A stretch of DNA of 13,505 nucleotides. Source: Pseudomonadota bacterium. Its GTDB lineage: Bacteria > Pseudomonadota > Alphaproteobacteria > Rhodospirillales > Casp-alpha2. Under the pieces are notes generated by a model. The model saw only the letters and a list, made by a program, of their open reading frames with translations, was not told the origin of the DNA and searched no databases. This document shows, one piece after another, positions 1 to 7,461 of this stretch; position 1 is the first letter of the stretch; every line of letters starts with the position of its first letter. Made by a program: the position numbers and the translations under genes. The stretch is from NCBI GenBank assembly GCA_027620395.1, contig JAQBZY010000006.1, forward strand, positions 1 to 13,505, read 5' to 3'.

Positions 1-337
1 TTTGGTCTCGGGGCTTCGCGAATATCGTGCCCAGGTTCGGGTCTCGGTGCCGGTGACGGTGTTCGCCAAGTGGAAGACAACGATCCAGATGCTGGCGCTC
101 GGATTCCTGTTGGTCGGGCCGAATGGTCCCGACTTCGGGCCGCTCTCCACCAGCGAAATCGGCATCTACGGGCTTTGGGGCGCAGCGCTTTTTACACTGA
201 TCACCGGCTACGACTATTTGCAAGCCGGCATGCGCCGGGTCGTTGCCGACGACGTGCCGAAGGCCGAGCCCGGCAATCCGCTAAAGGCCGAGCCCGGCAA
301 TCCGCCGGCCCCCGGTGACGTCCGCTCTCGCGGTTGA
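1..337 (+). CDS. pgsA: CDP-diacylglycerol--glycerol-3-phosphate 3-phosphatidyltransferase, C-terminal part
   Basis: This is the 3' end of a gene that starts before the window; codons are read in the frame of base 2 and the stop is TGA at 335-337. PgsA is an inner-membrane enzyme that makes phosphatidylglycerophosphate from CDP-diacylglycerol and glycerol-3-phosphate, the first step to phosphatidylglycerol and cardiolipin. The visible part carries the conserved stretch SGLREY...VSVPV...AKWKTTIQM followed by two hydrophobic segments (about ALGFLLVG and YGLWGAALFTLITGY), as in the last helices of bacterial PgsA. The catalytic CDP-alcohol phosphotransferase motif would lie upstream and is not visible. 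The tail is unusual: after the last helix comes a hydrophilic, proline-rich extension of about 27 residues in which KAEPGNP occurs twice. The first codon in the window should not be read as a start. Confidence 0.93.
   Translation, partial: LVSGLREYRAQVRVSVPVTVFAKWKTTIQMLALGFLLVGPNGPDFGPLSTSEIGIYGLWGAALFTLITGYDYLQAGMRRVVADDVPKAEPGNPLKAEPGNPPAPGDVRSRG
260..304 (+). repeat. 24-base tandem duplication in the pgsA tail
   Basis: A 21-base unit beginning AAGGCCGAGCCCGG occurs at 260-280 and again, identically, at 284-304, a period of 24 bases. It stays in frame and encodes two copies of an 8-residue unit, (P/L)KAEPGNP, in the disordered C-terminal tail of PgsA. The exact identity suggests a recent slippage duplication. 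Confidence 0.85.
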
Positions 338-395
338 AATCAGCGCTCAGCCGGGCAATATCATCTGCACGGGCAATCGAATGCATGGGACGGCA

Positions 396-917
396 ATGAA
401 GGTTTTTGGTTTCGCGGGCTGGAGCGGTAGCGGTAAGACCACCTTGGTGATCAAGGTGATTCCGGCGTTGATTCAACGTGGGCTTTCGGTTTCGACCATC
501 AAGCACACGCATCACAACGTCGACATCGACCGTCCGGGCAAGGATTCGTATGAACACCGCGTAGCCGGCGCCTACGAGGTGCTGATCACAGGCGCCAATC
601 GGTGGGCGCTTCTGCACGAGAACCGGGGCGAGCCCGAGCCTGATATCGACACCATGCTCGGGCACATGTCGGCTGTCGATTTGGTATTGATCGAGGGCTT
701 CAAGAGCTATCCGCATCCAAAACTCGAAGTGTACCGGCCATCGATCGGAAAGCCGTTGCTTGCCAACCAGGATGCCAACGTCGTCGCCGTCGCCTCCGAC
801 GAAGCGGTCCCCGGCTTGTCGGTGCCGCTGCTTCGTCTCGGCGACATCGATGGCGTCGCCGATTTCATCACTGGTTATCTTGGGTTCGGACGGGCCGTGG
901 TGCATGGCGCAGCTTAA
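396..917 (+). CDS. mobB: Molybdopterin-guanine dinucleotide biosynthesis adaptor protein MobB
   Basis: MobB is a small GTP-binding P-loop protein that assists MobA in attaching GMP to molybdopterin, giving the bis-MGD form used by DMSO-reductase-family enzymes. The protein is 173 residues, the usual family length. Near the N-terminus is the Walker A motif GWSGSGKTT (residues 8-16), followed by TIKHTHH and DSYEHRVAGA, both typical of MobB, and VDLVLIEGFK, the Walker B-like region. I chose ATG 396 because the P-loop strand begins at once (MKVFGFAG) and a GGGA element lies 5 bases upstream (387-390). In-frame ATGs at 315 and 381 would add residues without family character. The gene starts 58 bases after pgsA and overlaps moeA by 14 bases. 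No MobA is in the window. Confidence 0.93.
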   Translation: MKVFGFAGWSGSGKTTLVIKVIPALIQRGLSVSTIKHTHHNVDIDRPGKDSYEHRVAGAYEVLITGANRWALLHENRGEPEPDIDTMLGHMSAVDLVLIEGFKSYPHPKLEVYRPSIGKPLLANQDANVVAVASDEAVPGLSVPLLRLGDIDGVADFITGYLGFGRAVVHGAA

Positions 918-2157
918 GGACGACTGTTTCGCCTTCGGTGGCCAGTTGACGCCTTTGGCGGTGGCGCTTGACGATTTGATGGCCCGCTTGTCGCCCGTCA
1001 CAGACGCGGAAACGGTGCCGATCCGTGTTGCCGCAAATCGGATCCTGGCCGAAGACGTGATTTCGGACCGCAACGTGCCGCCAGAAGACAATTCGGCGGT
1101 CGACGGCTATGCGGTCGCGTTCAAAGACTTGAATGCCGACGGCGACACCCGGCTTCCGGCCAGTGGCCGAGTCGCCGCCGGACATCCCTTGGGCCGGCCC
1201 GCTAACACTGGCGAGGCGATCCGCATCTTCACCGGCGCGCCGATGCCCGATGGCATGGACACGGTTTTCATGGAGGAAGACTGCCGCGTCGACGGCGAGC
1301 ACATTATCCTACCACCAGGACTGAAATTGGGATCGAACCGACGCTTCGCCGGAGAGGACGTCAAGGCCGGCACCGTCATCGTCGCCGCCGGTGCCCGCCT
1401 TCGGGCCCAAGAGGTTGGGCTCGCGGCATCGGTCGGACGCAGCGCGCTTTCGGTCCGTGCGCCGCTTCGGGTCGGTGTTTTCTCGACCGGCGATGAGGTC
1501 CGCGATCCTGGCGCCGATGCGCCGGCGGGCAGCATCTACGATGCCAACCGGTTTACGGTCATGGCGTTGCTGGATGGGCTCGGCTGTCAGGTAACCGATT
1601 TGGGGATCCTTCCCGACGACGCCGACGTGATCACGGCGGCGTTGGCTGAAGCCGCAACGACGCAGGATCTTCTAATGACATCGGGCGGCGTTTCGGCCGG
1701 CGAGGAGGACCACGTCAAGACGGCACTCAGCCGGCTCGGCAGCTTGCATTTCTGGCGCCTGGCCATCAAGCCTGGCCGCCCGATCGCCTTGGGCCAGATC
1801 GGCGGCACAGCCTTCGTCGGGCTCCCCGGCAATCCGGTCGCCGCCATGGTGACGTTTCTAAGGGTCGCGCAGCCAATCATCCGCAAGCTGGCTGGCGAAC
1901 GCCATTGGGCTTTGCCAGCGTTTCCCGTTCGCGCCGATTTCAAGTATAAGAAGAAGATCGGCCGGCGCGAATGGGTCCGTGTCAGGTTGGAACGGGATCA
2001 GGATGGCTTGGTGGCACGCAAGCCGCATTCGAGCGGCGCCGGTATCCTGACCTCGTTGGTCGATGCCGACGGACTGGTCGAATTGCCGGAGGACATGGAA
2101 CGGGTCGAGCCCGGCACGGCCGTGGCATACTTTCCGTTCTCGGGAATGATCGAATGA
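904..2157 (+). CDS. moeA: Molybdopterin molybdenumtransferase MoeA
   Basis: MoeA inserts molybdate into adenylylated molybdopterin to form active molybdenum cofactor in the cytoplasm. The product is 417 residues, normal for the family (about 400-410). The N-terminal MoeA domain carries PPEDNSAVDGYAV (59-71), whose Asp67 matches the catalytic Asp59 of E. coli. The central molybdopterin-binding domain (about 185-325) has FSTGDEV (193-199), SGGVSAGEEDH (260-270, Asp269 matching E. coli Asp228), KPGRPIALG and GLPGNPVAA. A C-terminal beta domain spans about 340-412. The start at ATG 904 inside mobB gives the correct N-terminus; starting at the in-frame ATG 760 would add 48 residues that are only the mobB sequence read in another frame. 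The 14-base overlap with mobB and 4-base overlap with moaD suggest one translationally coupled transcript. Confidence 0.96.
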   Translation: MAQLKDDCFAFGGQLTPLAVALDDLMARLSPVTDAETVPIRVAANRILAEDVISDRNVPPEDNSAVDGYAVAFKDLNADGDTRLPASGRVAAGHPLGRPANTGEAIRIFTGAPMPDGMDTVFMEEDCRVDGEHIILPPGLKLGSNRRFAGEDVKAGTVIVAAGARLRAQEVGLAASVGRSALSVRAPLRVGVFSTGDEVRDPGADAPAGSIYDANRFTVMALLDGLGCQVTDLGILPDDADVITAALAEAATTQDLLMTSGGVSAGEEDHVKTALSRLGSLHFWRLAIKPGRPIALGQIGGTAFVGLPGNPVAAMVTFLRVAQPIIRKLAGERHWALPAFPVRADFKYKKKIGRREWVRVRLERDQDGLVARKPHSSGAGILTSLVDADGLVELPEDMERVEPGTAVAYFPFSGMIE

Positions 2158-2411
2158 AAGCACTGTATTTCGCCTGGGTCAGGGAAAAGACCGGCTGCTC
2201 GGTCGAAGACGTGACGCTGCCGAAAGGTGTCGGTACTGTCGCCGAATTGATCGAATGGCAAATGGGCCGGGGTGGCGGCTATGCGGAAGCATTCGGCGAC
2301 GCCAAGTCCATCCGGGTCGCGGTCAACCAAACCCATGTCGGAACCGCCCACCCGGTCGCCGATGGCGATGAGGTCGCATTCTTTCCGCCGGTGACGGGTG
2401 GCACGCCATGA
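2154..2411 (+). CDS. moaD: Molybdopterin synthase small subunit MoaD, with residues after the diglycine
   Basis: MoaD is the ubiquitin-fold sulfur carrier of molybdopterin synthase. MoeB adenylylates its C-terminal glycine, which becomes a thiocarboxylate and donates sulfur in the MoaE active site. The 85-residue protein has the family pattern: an opening strand KALYFAWVREKTG, then VAVNQTHV and DGDEVAFFPPVTGG near the end. The ATG at 2154 overlaps the moeA stop (ATGA), and its own stop overlaps the moaE start. The oddity is the C-terminus. The functional Gly82-Gly83 is followed by Thr84-Pro85 before TGA, whereas typical MoaD ends at the second glycine. If the sequence is right, the tail must be trimmed before activation, or the protein is inactive or works differently. 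Identification as MoaD is strong. Confidence 0.94.
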   Translation: MKALYFAWVREKTGCSVEDVTLPKGVGTVAELIEWQMGRGGGYAEAFGDAKSIRVAVNQTHVGTAHPVADGDEVAFFPPVTGGTP

Positions 2412-2875
2412 TCAGGGTGCAACTTGAAGATTTCGATGTCGGCACCGAGCTAGCCAAGCTCAGTGACGGCAATCTCGGCGTCGGTGGTGTATGCTCGTTC
2501 GTCGGCTTGGTCCGTGACATGACCAAGGACGGTAAGATCGGCGCCATGACGCTCGAGCATTATCCGGGCATGACCGAAAAGGCCCTCGCCGATATCGACG
2601 CCGAAGCACATTCCCGCTGGCCGCTTCAGGCGAGCCTGATCATCCATCGGTACGGCCGGCTGGAACCCGGAGATCGAATTGTTTTGGTGGCCGCCGCGTC
2701 GGCGCACCGCGAAGCCGCCTTTGAGGCCTGCCACTTTCTAATCGACTATCTCAAGACCAGGGCGCCGTTCTGGAAGCTCGAGCAGACTGGAACCGGCGGC
2801 AAATGGGTCGATGCCCGCGATGATGATGACGCAGCGGCTAGACGGTGGCATTCCGTCAACAAGGCAGCGGAATAA
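2408..2875 (+). CDS. moaE: Molybdopterin synthase catalytic subunit MoaE
   Basis: MoaE is the large subunit of molybdopterin synthase; it binds cyclic pyranopterin monophosphate and adds two sulfurs brought by thiocarboxylated MoaD. The protein is 155 residues, the normal length. It shows GGVCSFVGLVRD (26-37), LEHYPGMTEK (49-58), the HRYGRLEPGD segment (80-89), ASAHREAAFEAC (97-108) and the signature LKTRAPFWKLE (115-125). Lys116 and Lys123 correspond to the catalytic Lys119 and Lys126 of E. coli MoaE, so the site looks intact. The ATG overlaps the moaD stop by 4 bases, which would favour equal synthesis of the two subunits. Five bases separate the stop from the next gene. Confidence 0.96.
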   Translation: MIRVQLEDFDVGTELAKLSDGNLGVGGVCSFVGLVRDMTKDGKIGAMTLEHYPGMTEKALADIDAEAHSRWPLQASLIIHRYGRLEPGDRIVLVAAASAHREAAFEACHFLIDYLKTRAPFWKLEQTGTGGKWVDARDDDDAAARRWHSVNKAAE

Positions 2876-2880
2876 CGCCG

Positions 2881-3711
2881 ATGGCAAACCGCAGTGGCGG
2901 CTCAGACGATCCGTGGCCGGTCAAAGCCTACAAAAATGACCGGTTTATATTCGGAAAGCCGGGACGGTCGCTCAGGCTTCTGGCCGAATATTCCGAGCCG
3001 GAAGCCCGCTTCGAGCAATACGGCATCGCCGACACGGTCGTCTTTTTTGGCTCGGCCCGGGTCAGGCCGCATGATGTTTGCGAGGCGGCGCTATTGGACG
3101 CGGAAAAAAGCGGCGGCGATATCGTCGCGGCGCGCCAAGCCCTCGGTATGTCGCGCTACTACGAGGCAGCACGGGAACTGGCGTTTCGTCTGACCAACTG
3201 GTCAAAATCCTTGGAAGACTCCGAGAAACGCTTTGTCGTCTGTACCGGCGGTGGCCCCGGGATCATGGAGGCCGCCAACCGCGGCGCGTCCGAGGCTGCC
3301 GGCATCAACATCGGCCTCAATATCTCGTTGCCGCGCGAGCAACACGCCAACCCCTACATCACCCGCGAACTCAATTTCGAGTTTCACTACTTCTTCATGC
3401 GGAAGTTCTGGTTCATGTATCTGGCCAAGGCACTGATCGCGTTTCCCGGCGGGTTCGGAACCTTGGACGAGTTCTTCGAGACGTTGACGCTGATCCAAAC
3501 CCGAAAGCTTCGAAAGCGGATGCCGGTCGTTTTGTTTGGCGGCGAATTTTGGAGCGAGGTCATAAATTTTCCGGCCCTGGTCCAGCACGGAACGATCGCG
3601 GCCGAGGATCTGGGCTTATTCAAAACCATCGATAGCGTCGATGAGGCTTTCGACTATCTGACGTGCGAACTGACCGAACACGCGCTTTGCTACCCAGGCA
3701 GGAAACTCTAA
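2881..3711 (+). CDS. LOG/TIGR00730-family Rossmann-fold protein (probable nucleotide 5'-monophosphate phosphoribohydrolase)
   Basis: The 276-residue product belongs to the LOG family, once mislabelled 'lysine decarboxylase'. Characterised members split nucleoside 5'-monophosphates, including cytokinin ribotides, into base and ribose 5-phosphate. Visible motifs are VVFFGSARV (53-61), GGGPGIMEAANRGA (123-136) and PGGFGTLDEFFE (189-200), the signature holding the catalytic Glu and phosphate-binding glycines. The aromatic-rich stretch FEFHYFFMRKFWFMYLAKA (about 167-185) joins the two motifs. It is longer than the compact ~190-residue plant-type LOG, having an N-terminal extension of about 50 residues. 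ATG 2881 is chosen because a GCGGAA element lies about 9 bases upstream (2867-2872); the upstream in-frame ATG 2845 would overlap moaE. With a 5-base gap after moaE it is probably cotranscribed with the cofactor genes, though no functional link is known to me. The nucleotide substrate is not predictable. Confidence 0.88.
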   Translation: MANRSGGSDDPWPVKAYKNDRFIFGKPGRSLRLLAEYSEPEARFEQYGIADTVVFFGSARVRPHDVCEAALLDAEKSGGDIVAARQALGMSRYYEAARELAFRLTNWSKSLEDSEKRFVVCTGGGPGIMEAANRGASEAAGINIGLNISLPREQHANPYITRELNFEFHYFFMRKFWFMYLAKALIAFPGGFGTLDEFFETLTLIQTRKLRKRMPVVLFGGEFWSEVINFPALVQHGTIAAEDLGLFKTIDSVDEAFDYLTCELTEHALCYPGRKL

Positions 3712-3736
3712 AAGCGACATCGCCCCAGTCGGACGT

Positions 3737-3775
3737 CGGTGTCATTTGTACACCGGTGAAGGCTTAAGTTAAACT
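3737..3775 (+). promoter_or_regulatory. Putative promoter with operator-like inverted repeat upstream of the ABC importer operon
   Basis: The 161-base gap 3712-3872 is the only sizeable non-coding space in the first 9.5 kb. It contains an inverted repeat CGGTGT-N7-ACACCG (3737-3755), which overlaps a TTGTAC box (3746-3751) that could act as -35. TAAACT (3770-3775, 18-base spacing) could be the -10; it matches the consensus at 4 of 6 positions. An overlapping 8-base palindrome CACCGGTG lies at 3751-3758. Repeat and promoter placement fit repression by a dimeric regulator, but no regulator gene is nearby. This is pattern reading only. Confidence 0.35.
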
Positions 3776-3872
3776 CGCGCATCAACGGCAGTCGGCAAGT
3801 CAACCGGCGAGAGTTACGCGGTCGCGCCGCAAGCGGCCCATCAGGTTCACGACCGAAGGGGGGCGCATACCC

Positions 3873-5534
3873 ATGTCTAAAAATCGTTTTGAGCACGAGC
3901 GCCCGGAACGGCGGCATCCGTTGGTTCGGGAAATTCACGATCAGTTGCAGCGAGGTGCCATCGGGCGGCGCGAGTTCCTGAGGACCGCGACGCTGCTCGG
4001 CGTTTCCGCGTCCGCGGCCTACGCCATGGCCGGTGTGCTGGCATCGGCTCCGGCCAAGGCGGCGACACCCAAAAAAGGCGGTGTCCTCCGGGTCTCGATG
4101 GAAATTCAGGCGATGACCGATCCGGCGCTATTCGACTGGACTCAGAAATCGAACGTGGCGCGGCACATTTGCGAGTATCTGACGATCACCGGGCCCGACA
4201 ATGTGACCCGGCCGTATCTCCTTGAGAAATGGATGGCGTCGGACGACCTGAAGACCTGGACCCTCAAGCTTCGGAAAGGGATCAAGTGGCACAACGGCGA
4301 CGATTTCAACGCCGATGACGTGGTCTTCAATTTCACTCGCTGGCTCGACCCGGCGAACGGGTCGTCCAATATCGGTCTATTCGCGGCGATGACCTCGGGC
4401 GAGGGCAAGAATAAGAAAATGTCGCCGGGTGCGGTCGAGAAAGTCGACGATCACACGGTGCGTCTACATCTGAATTCGCCGGTGCTGTCGATCCCGGAGA
4501 ATCTCTATAACTATCCGACGATGATCGTTCATCGCGGCTTCAAGGGTGATCTCTCGAAGGCACCGATGGGCACCGGCCCGTATACGCTGGCCGAATTCGC
4601 GGTCGGCGGAAAGGCGATCCTCAAGCGCACCGGTAAACCCTACTGGGGCGGCGAGGTCTATCTCGACGGAATTCACTATTTTGATCATGGTTCCGCGTCG
4701 GCGGCGTCGCTGGCGGCGTTGGCGTCCGGGCAGGTCGATCAGATATTCGAGTTCGACTTGCTGTCCTTGGAACTGGCGAACAGCCTACCGAACATCAAGA
4801 TCTACGAAGCAGTGACAGCGCAGACCGGATGCCTTCGGATGCGAATGACCGAGAAGCCATTCGACGATATCCGTATCCGGAAAGCGATCGTCGCCTGTTC
4901 GGACAACGCCAGGCACCGGGAGCTGATATGTTCCGGGCGTGGCGATATCGGCGAAAATCACCACGTGGCGCCGATCCATCCGGAATATTTCAAGCTGCCG
5001 GCCTTGAAACAAGATTACGCCTTGGCCAAGAAGCTGCTTGCCGACGCTGGCCATGCGAATGGCCTCGATATCACCATCGATGTCGGAAACACCAACGGCC
5101 CCTGGCAGCAGCAGGCCTGTGAAATTCTAAAAGCACAGCTCGCGCCCGCTGGTGTCAGGCTCAACCTCAATGTGATGCCGGCGCCTAAGTATTGGGAAAT
5201 CTGGGACAAGGCGCCATTTGGGTTGACGGTATGGGGGCATCGGCCGCTCGGCACCATGGTGTTGAGCGTCGGCTATCGGAGCGGCGTGCCTTGGAACGAA
5301 ACCGCTTATGCCAACCAGGCCTTCGACAAGGCGCTTAGCGACGCGGAGGCACTGGTCGACTCCAAGGAACGCTCGAATGCCATGCGCAAAGTCGAGAAAA
5401 TACTTCAGGACGACGCCGTGATGGTGCAGTCGGTGTGGCTGCCGAAGTTCTTTGCCGCCAACAAGAAAATCATGAACTTGCAGGCGCATCCCGGGCAATT
5501 CCATCAGTTCAATAAGGTTTGGATCGACGCTTGA
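3873..5534 (+). CDS. Tat-exported ABC transporter substrate-binding protein, family 5 (peptide/nickel type)
   Basis: This is the periplasmic receptor of a Dpp/Opp-type importer, 553 residues, usual for SBP_bac_5 proteins. A long basic n-region (about 31 residues) precedes the twin-arginine motif GRREFLR (31-37), a hydrophobic stretch (about 38-60) and an AKAA site near residues 61-64, so export folded through Tat is likely. The mature part begins with GGVLRVSME, then [11 protein letters not shown]...[32 protein letters not shown], the family's characteristic opening. [10 protein letters not shown] (about 233-242) and later IRIRKAIV and [13 protein letters not shown] are also typical. The ribosome site AAGGGGGG (3856-3863) lies 9 bases before ATG. 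It is the first gene of the importer operon. The family binds peptides, nickel, opines, sugars and others, and the substrate cannot be told from sequence alone. Confidence 0.93.
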   Translation: MSKNRFEHERPERRHPLVREIHDQLQRGAIGRREFLRTATLLGVSASAAYAMAGVLASAPAKAATPKKGGVLRVSMEIQAMTDPALFDWTQKSNVARHICEYLTITGPDNVTRPYLLEKWMASDDLKTWTLKLRKGIKWHNGDDFNADDVVFNFTRWLDPANGSSNIGLFAAMTSGEGKNKKMSPGAVEKVDDHTVRLHLNSPVLSIPENLYNYPTMIVHRGFKGDLSKAPMGTGPYTLAEFAVGGKAILKRTGKPYWGGEVYLDGIHYFDHGSASAASLAALASGQVDQIFEFDLLSLELANSLPNIKIYEAVTAQTGCLRMRMTEKPFDDIRIRKAIVACSDNARHRELICSGRGDIGENHHVAPIHPEYFKLPALKQDYALAKKLLADAGHANGLDITIDVGNTNGPWQQQACEILKAQLAPAGVRLNLNVMPAPKYWEIWDKAPFGLTVWGHRPLGTMVLSVGYRSGVPWNETAYANQAFDKALSDAEALVDSKERSNAMRKVEKILQDDAVMVQSVWLPKFFAANKKIMNLQAHPGQFHQFNKVWIDA

Positions 5535-5537
5535 CGG

Positions 5538-5576
5538 TCGGTCGGTTGAAAACGCGGTGTGATGTCGCCCGACCGA
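5538..5576 (+). promoter_or_regulatory. Stem-loop between the binding-protein gene and the first permease gene
   Basis: TCGGTCGG (5538-5545) pairs perfectly with CCGACCGA (5569-5576), an 8-base GC-rich stem with a 23-base loop, starting 4 bases after the binding-protein stop. There is no U-run after it, so it is not a classical terminator. Hairpins in this position in ABC operons are known to protect the upstream mRNA end and give excess binding protein over permease, which is the likely role here. Confidence 0.45.
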
Positions 5577-5602
5577 GCGGGTAATCTTTGAGACAGCTTG
5601 CT

Positions 5603-5611
5603 GGGGAGGGG
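5603..5611 (+). promoter_or_regulatory. Ribosome binding site deciding the GTG start of the first permease
   Basis: GGGGAGGGG lies 9 bases (counting from its GGAGG core) before GTG 5619. An in-frame TTG at 5598 would place this site inside the coding region, so GTG 5619 is preferred. Confidence 0.7.
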
Positions 5612-5618
5612 CGGAACC

Positions 5619-6551
5619 GTGTTCGTTCTCGCGTGCCGGAGATTGGTCTCCATGGCCCTGATCATGGCCATGGTGTCGTTTCTGCTGTTCCTACTGTTTG
5701 AATCCGACAAGCTGGCCGTGGCAGGTAAGGTGCTGGGCCCTTATTCGTCGGTCGAGCAGCGGGAAATCTGGCTCGAAAAAAACGGTTACGATCGGTCATT
5801 CCTGACCCGCTATGCTGATTGGGCCGGGAACGCGGTCAAGGGGGACTTCGGCACCTCCTTGCAACTGCGGGCCCCGGTCGCCGATGTCCTTTGGCCGCGC
5901 CTCGGCAATACCGCGATCTTGGCCGCCGTCGTATTCGCGGCGATGATCCCGCTCTCGCTGCTGTTGGGGGTGCTCGCCGGGTTGCGAGAATCCTCGCTGC
6001 AGGACCGGGTCATATCCGTTGCCTCGGTGCTGACGACGTCGGTGCCGGAATTTGCGTCGGCAACCTTGCTGAGCGCGATATTCGTCTTCGAGCTTGGCTG
6101 GTTGCCGGGAACCTCGGCGATGACCGGCGGCTTCAACTTCAAGGAACTCATTCTGCCGGCGGCGGTCTTGATATTGTTCGATTTCGGTTATGTGACACGG
6201 ATGACGCGGGCCTCGATGGCCGAGGTGATGACGTCGCCCTATATTCGGACGGCCATCCTCAAGGGTCTTCCGTATCGCCGCGTCATCATGCGCCATGCGC
6301 TCAGGAATGCCTTGATCGCGCCGTTCACGGTGATCGTCCTGCAAATGAACTGGCTGCTCTCCGGCGTCATCGTCGTCGAGGTATTTTTCTCCTACAAGGG
6401 GTTCGGCAAGCTGTTGCTGGATGCGTCGCTGTTCGGCGACATCTTCGTGATCGAGGCCTGCACGCTGATTGCGGTCTTTGTCGCGGTCTTTTCGCAGTTC
6501 ATTTCCGACATTGGCTACATGTTGCTCAACCCGAAAATCAGGTTCGGCTGA
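5619..6551 (+). CDS. ABC transporter permease, DppB/OppB type
   Basis: This is one of the two membrane subunits of the importer, 310 residues from GTG 5619. About six hydrophobic segments are visible (roughly 9-27, 98-121, 133-159, 177-194, 231-256 and 277-301), with the large periplasmic loop after the first helix, as in DppB. That loop includes YDRSFLTRYADWAGNAVKGDFGTSL, the DppB family pattern of a short GDFGTS motif before the transport domain. The cytoplasmic EAA-like loop that contacts the ATPase is around 207-234 (YIRTAILKGLPYRRV...ALRNALIAP). Start choice rests on the strong ribosome site at 5603-5611. The gene ends 3 bases before the next permease. The N-terminal ~30 residues are less typical but hydrophobic as expected. 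Confidence 0.93.
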   Translation: MFVLACRRLVSMALIMAMVSFLLFLLFESDKLAVAGKVLGPYSSVEQREIWLEKNGYDRSFLTRYADWAGNAVKGDFGTSLQLRAPVADVLWPRLGNTAILAAVVFAAMIPLSLLLGVLAGLRESSLQDRVISVASVLTTSVPEFASATLLSAIFVFELGWLPGTSAMTGGFNFKELILPAAVLILFDFGYVTRMTRASMAEVMTSPYIRTAILKGLPYRRVIMRHALRNALIAPFTVIVLQMNWLLSGVIVVEVFFSYKGFGKLLLDASLFGDIFVIEACTLIAVFVAVFSQFISDIGYMLLNPKIRFG

Positions 6552-6554
6552 GGC

Positions 6555-7445
6555 ATGGATAGGCCCGTCGGAGATCAAGGTGCGGCCGCTGACCGGACGG
6601 GACTTGCCCGCGCGGCGGCTTCGATCTTACTGCTCCGGGAATCGCCGATTGCCATGCTTGGCTTGGCATTGGTGCTTTTCTGGGTCGTTGTCGCATTGGT
6701 GGCGCCGTTATTGCCGTTGCATGACCCCAACCTGCCGTTGACGCCGTTCAAAAAACCCCTGGTTGAGGCCAAGGACGGCGCTGTCTATTGGCTCGGCACC
6801 GATCACAAGGGCCGCGACATGCTGGCCCGGGTCATTTTCGGCGCCCGCCAGGTGCTGCTCTGGGCCGGCTTCGCGACCGCCGTCGCCTATGCGTTCGGAA
6901 TCATGATGGGCGTCACCGCCGGCTATCTGGGCGGTTGGTGGGACGAAGTGCTGTCGTTCGTCGGCAACGTTCTTTTGTCGTTTCCGGTGATGGTGCTGTA
7001 CATCATCATTATCACGTATCTAGGCGCCACCGGTTTCAATATCGTGCTCGCCGTGACCTTCGCGTCGGCGCCCGGCATCATGCGAATCGTCCGGGGCCTG
7101 GTGCTCGACATCAAGACCCGTGACTACATCCTGGCGGCCGAGACCCGGGGCGAGACGCCGCTTTATATCATGCTGGTCGAATTGCTGCCGAATGCACGTG
7201 GCCCGTTGATCGTCGATGCCTGTCTCCGGCTCGGCTATACCACGGTGACCATTGCCATGCTCGGCTATCTCGGGCTCGGCCTGCCGCCGCCGGATCCCGA
7301 CTGGGGTAAGATGATCGCCGAGGCGCAACCGCTCGGCAGTTTCGCTGGTCACATGGCGGTAATTCCGGCGCTGGCGATTTCGTCGCTGGTGTTGGGCTTC
7401 AATCTGCTCGCCGATGGGCTCCGCGAAATCTCGCTCAGGGATTAG
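6555..7445 (+). CDS. ABC transporter permease, DppC/OppC type
   Basis: This is the second membrane subunit, 296 residues, pairing with the DppB-type permease. It carries the DppC-family N-terminal helix (about 32-53), then the hallmark WLGTDHKGRDMLARVIFGAR (79-98), five further hydrophobic segments, and the EAA loop YILAAETRGETPLYIM...LLPN (190-213) that docks on the ATPase. The segment GYLGLGLPPPDPDWGKMIAEA (about 237-257) near the C-terminus is highly characteristic of peptide-type permeases. The first ~25 residues are polar and poorly conserved, normal for the N-terminal cytoplasmic part. ATG 6555 follows the previous stop by 3 bases; no strong ribosome site is seen, suggesting coupling to the upstream gene. 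The ATPase gene follows after 16 bases. Confidence 0.94.
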   Translation: MDRPVGDQGAAADRTGLARAAASILLLRESPIAMLGLALVLFWVVVALVAPLLPLHDPNLPLTPFKKPLVEAKDGAVYWLGTDHKGRDMLARVIFGARQVLLWAGFATAVAYAFGIMMGVTAGYLGGWWDEVLSFVGNVLLSFPVMVLYIIIITYLGATGFNIVLAVTFASAPGIMRIVRGLVLDIKTRDYILAAETRGETPLYIMLVELLPNARGPLIVDACLRLGYTTVTIAMLGYLGLGLPPPDPDWGKMIAEAQPLGSFAGHMAVIPALAISSLVLGFNLLADGLREISLRD

Positions 7446-7461
7446 GCGAGGAAATGGCCGA

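Noticed and set aside
315..395. Upstream in-frame start codons for mobB (315 and 381)
   Set aside because: The added residues have no family character, the start at 315 overlaps pgsA, and the GGGA element is placed for ATG 396.
3716..3743. Hairpin GACATCG/CGGTGTC after the LOG-family gene as a terminator
   Set aside because: The stem has a wobble pair, a 14-base loop and only a short T stretch afterwards, and it overlaps the more symmetrical inverted repeat at 3737-3755.
5598..5618. TTG start for the first permease
   Set aside because: It would put the strong GGGGAGGGG site inside the coding region; GTG 5619 is spaced correctly behind it.
5796..6578. Long open frame on the minus strand opposite the first permease
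   Set aside because: The translation is a charged, low-complexity sequence typical of the mirror of a hydrophobic gene; no start context or homology is apparent.
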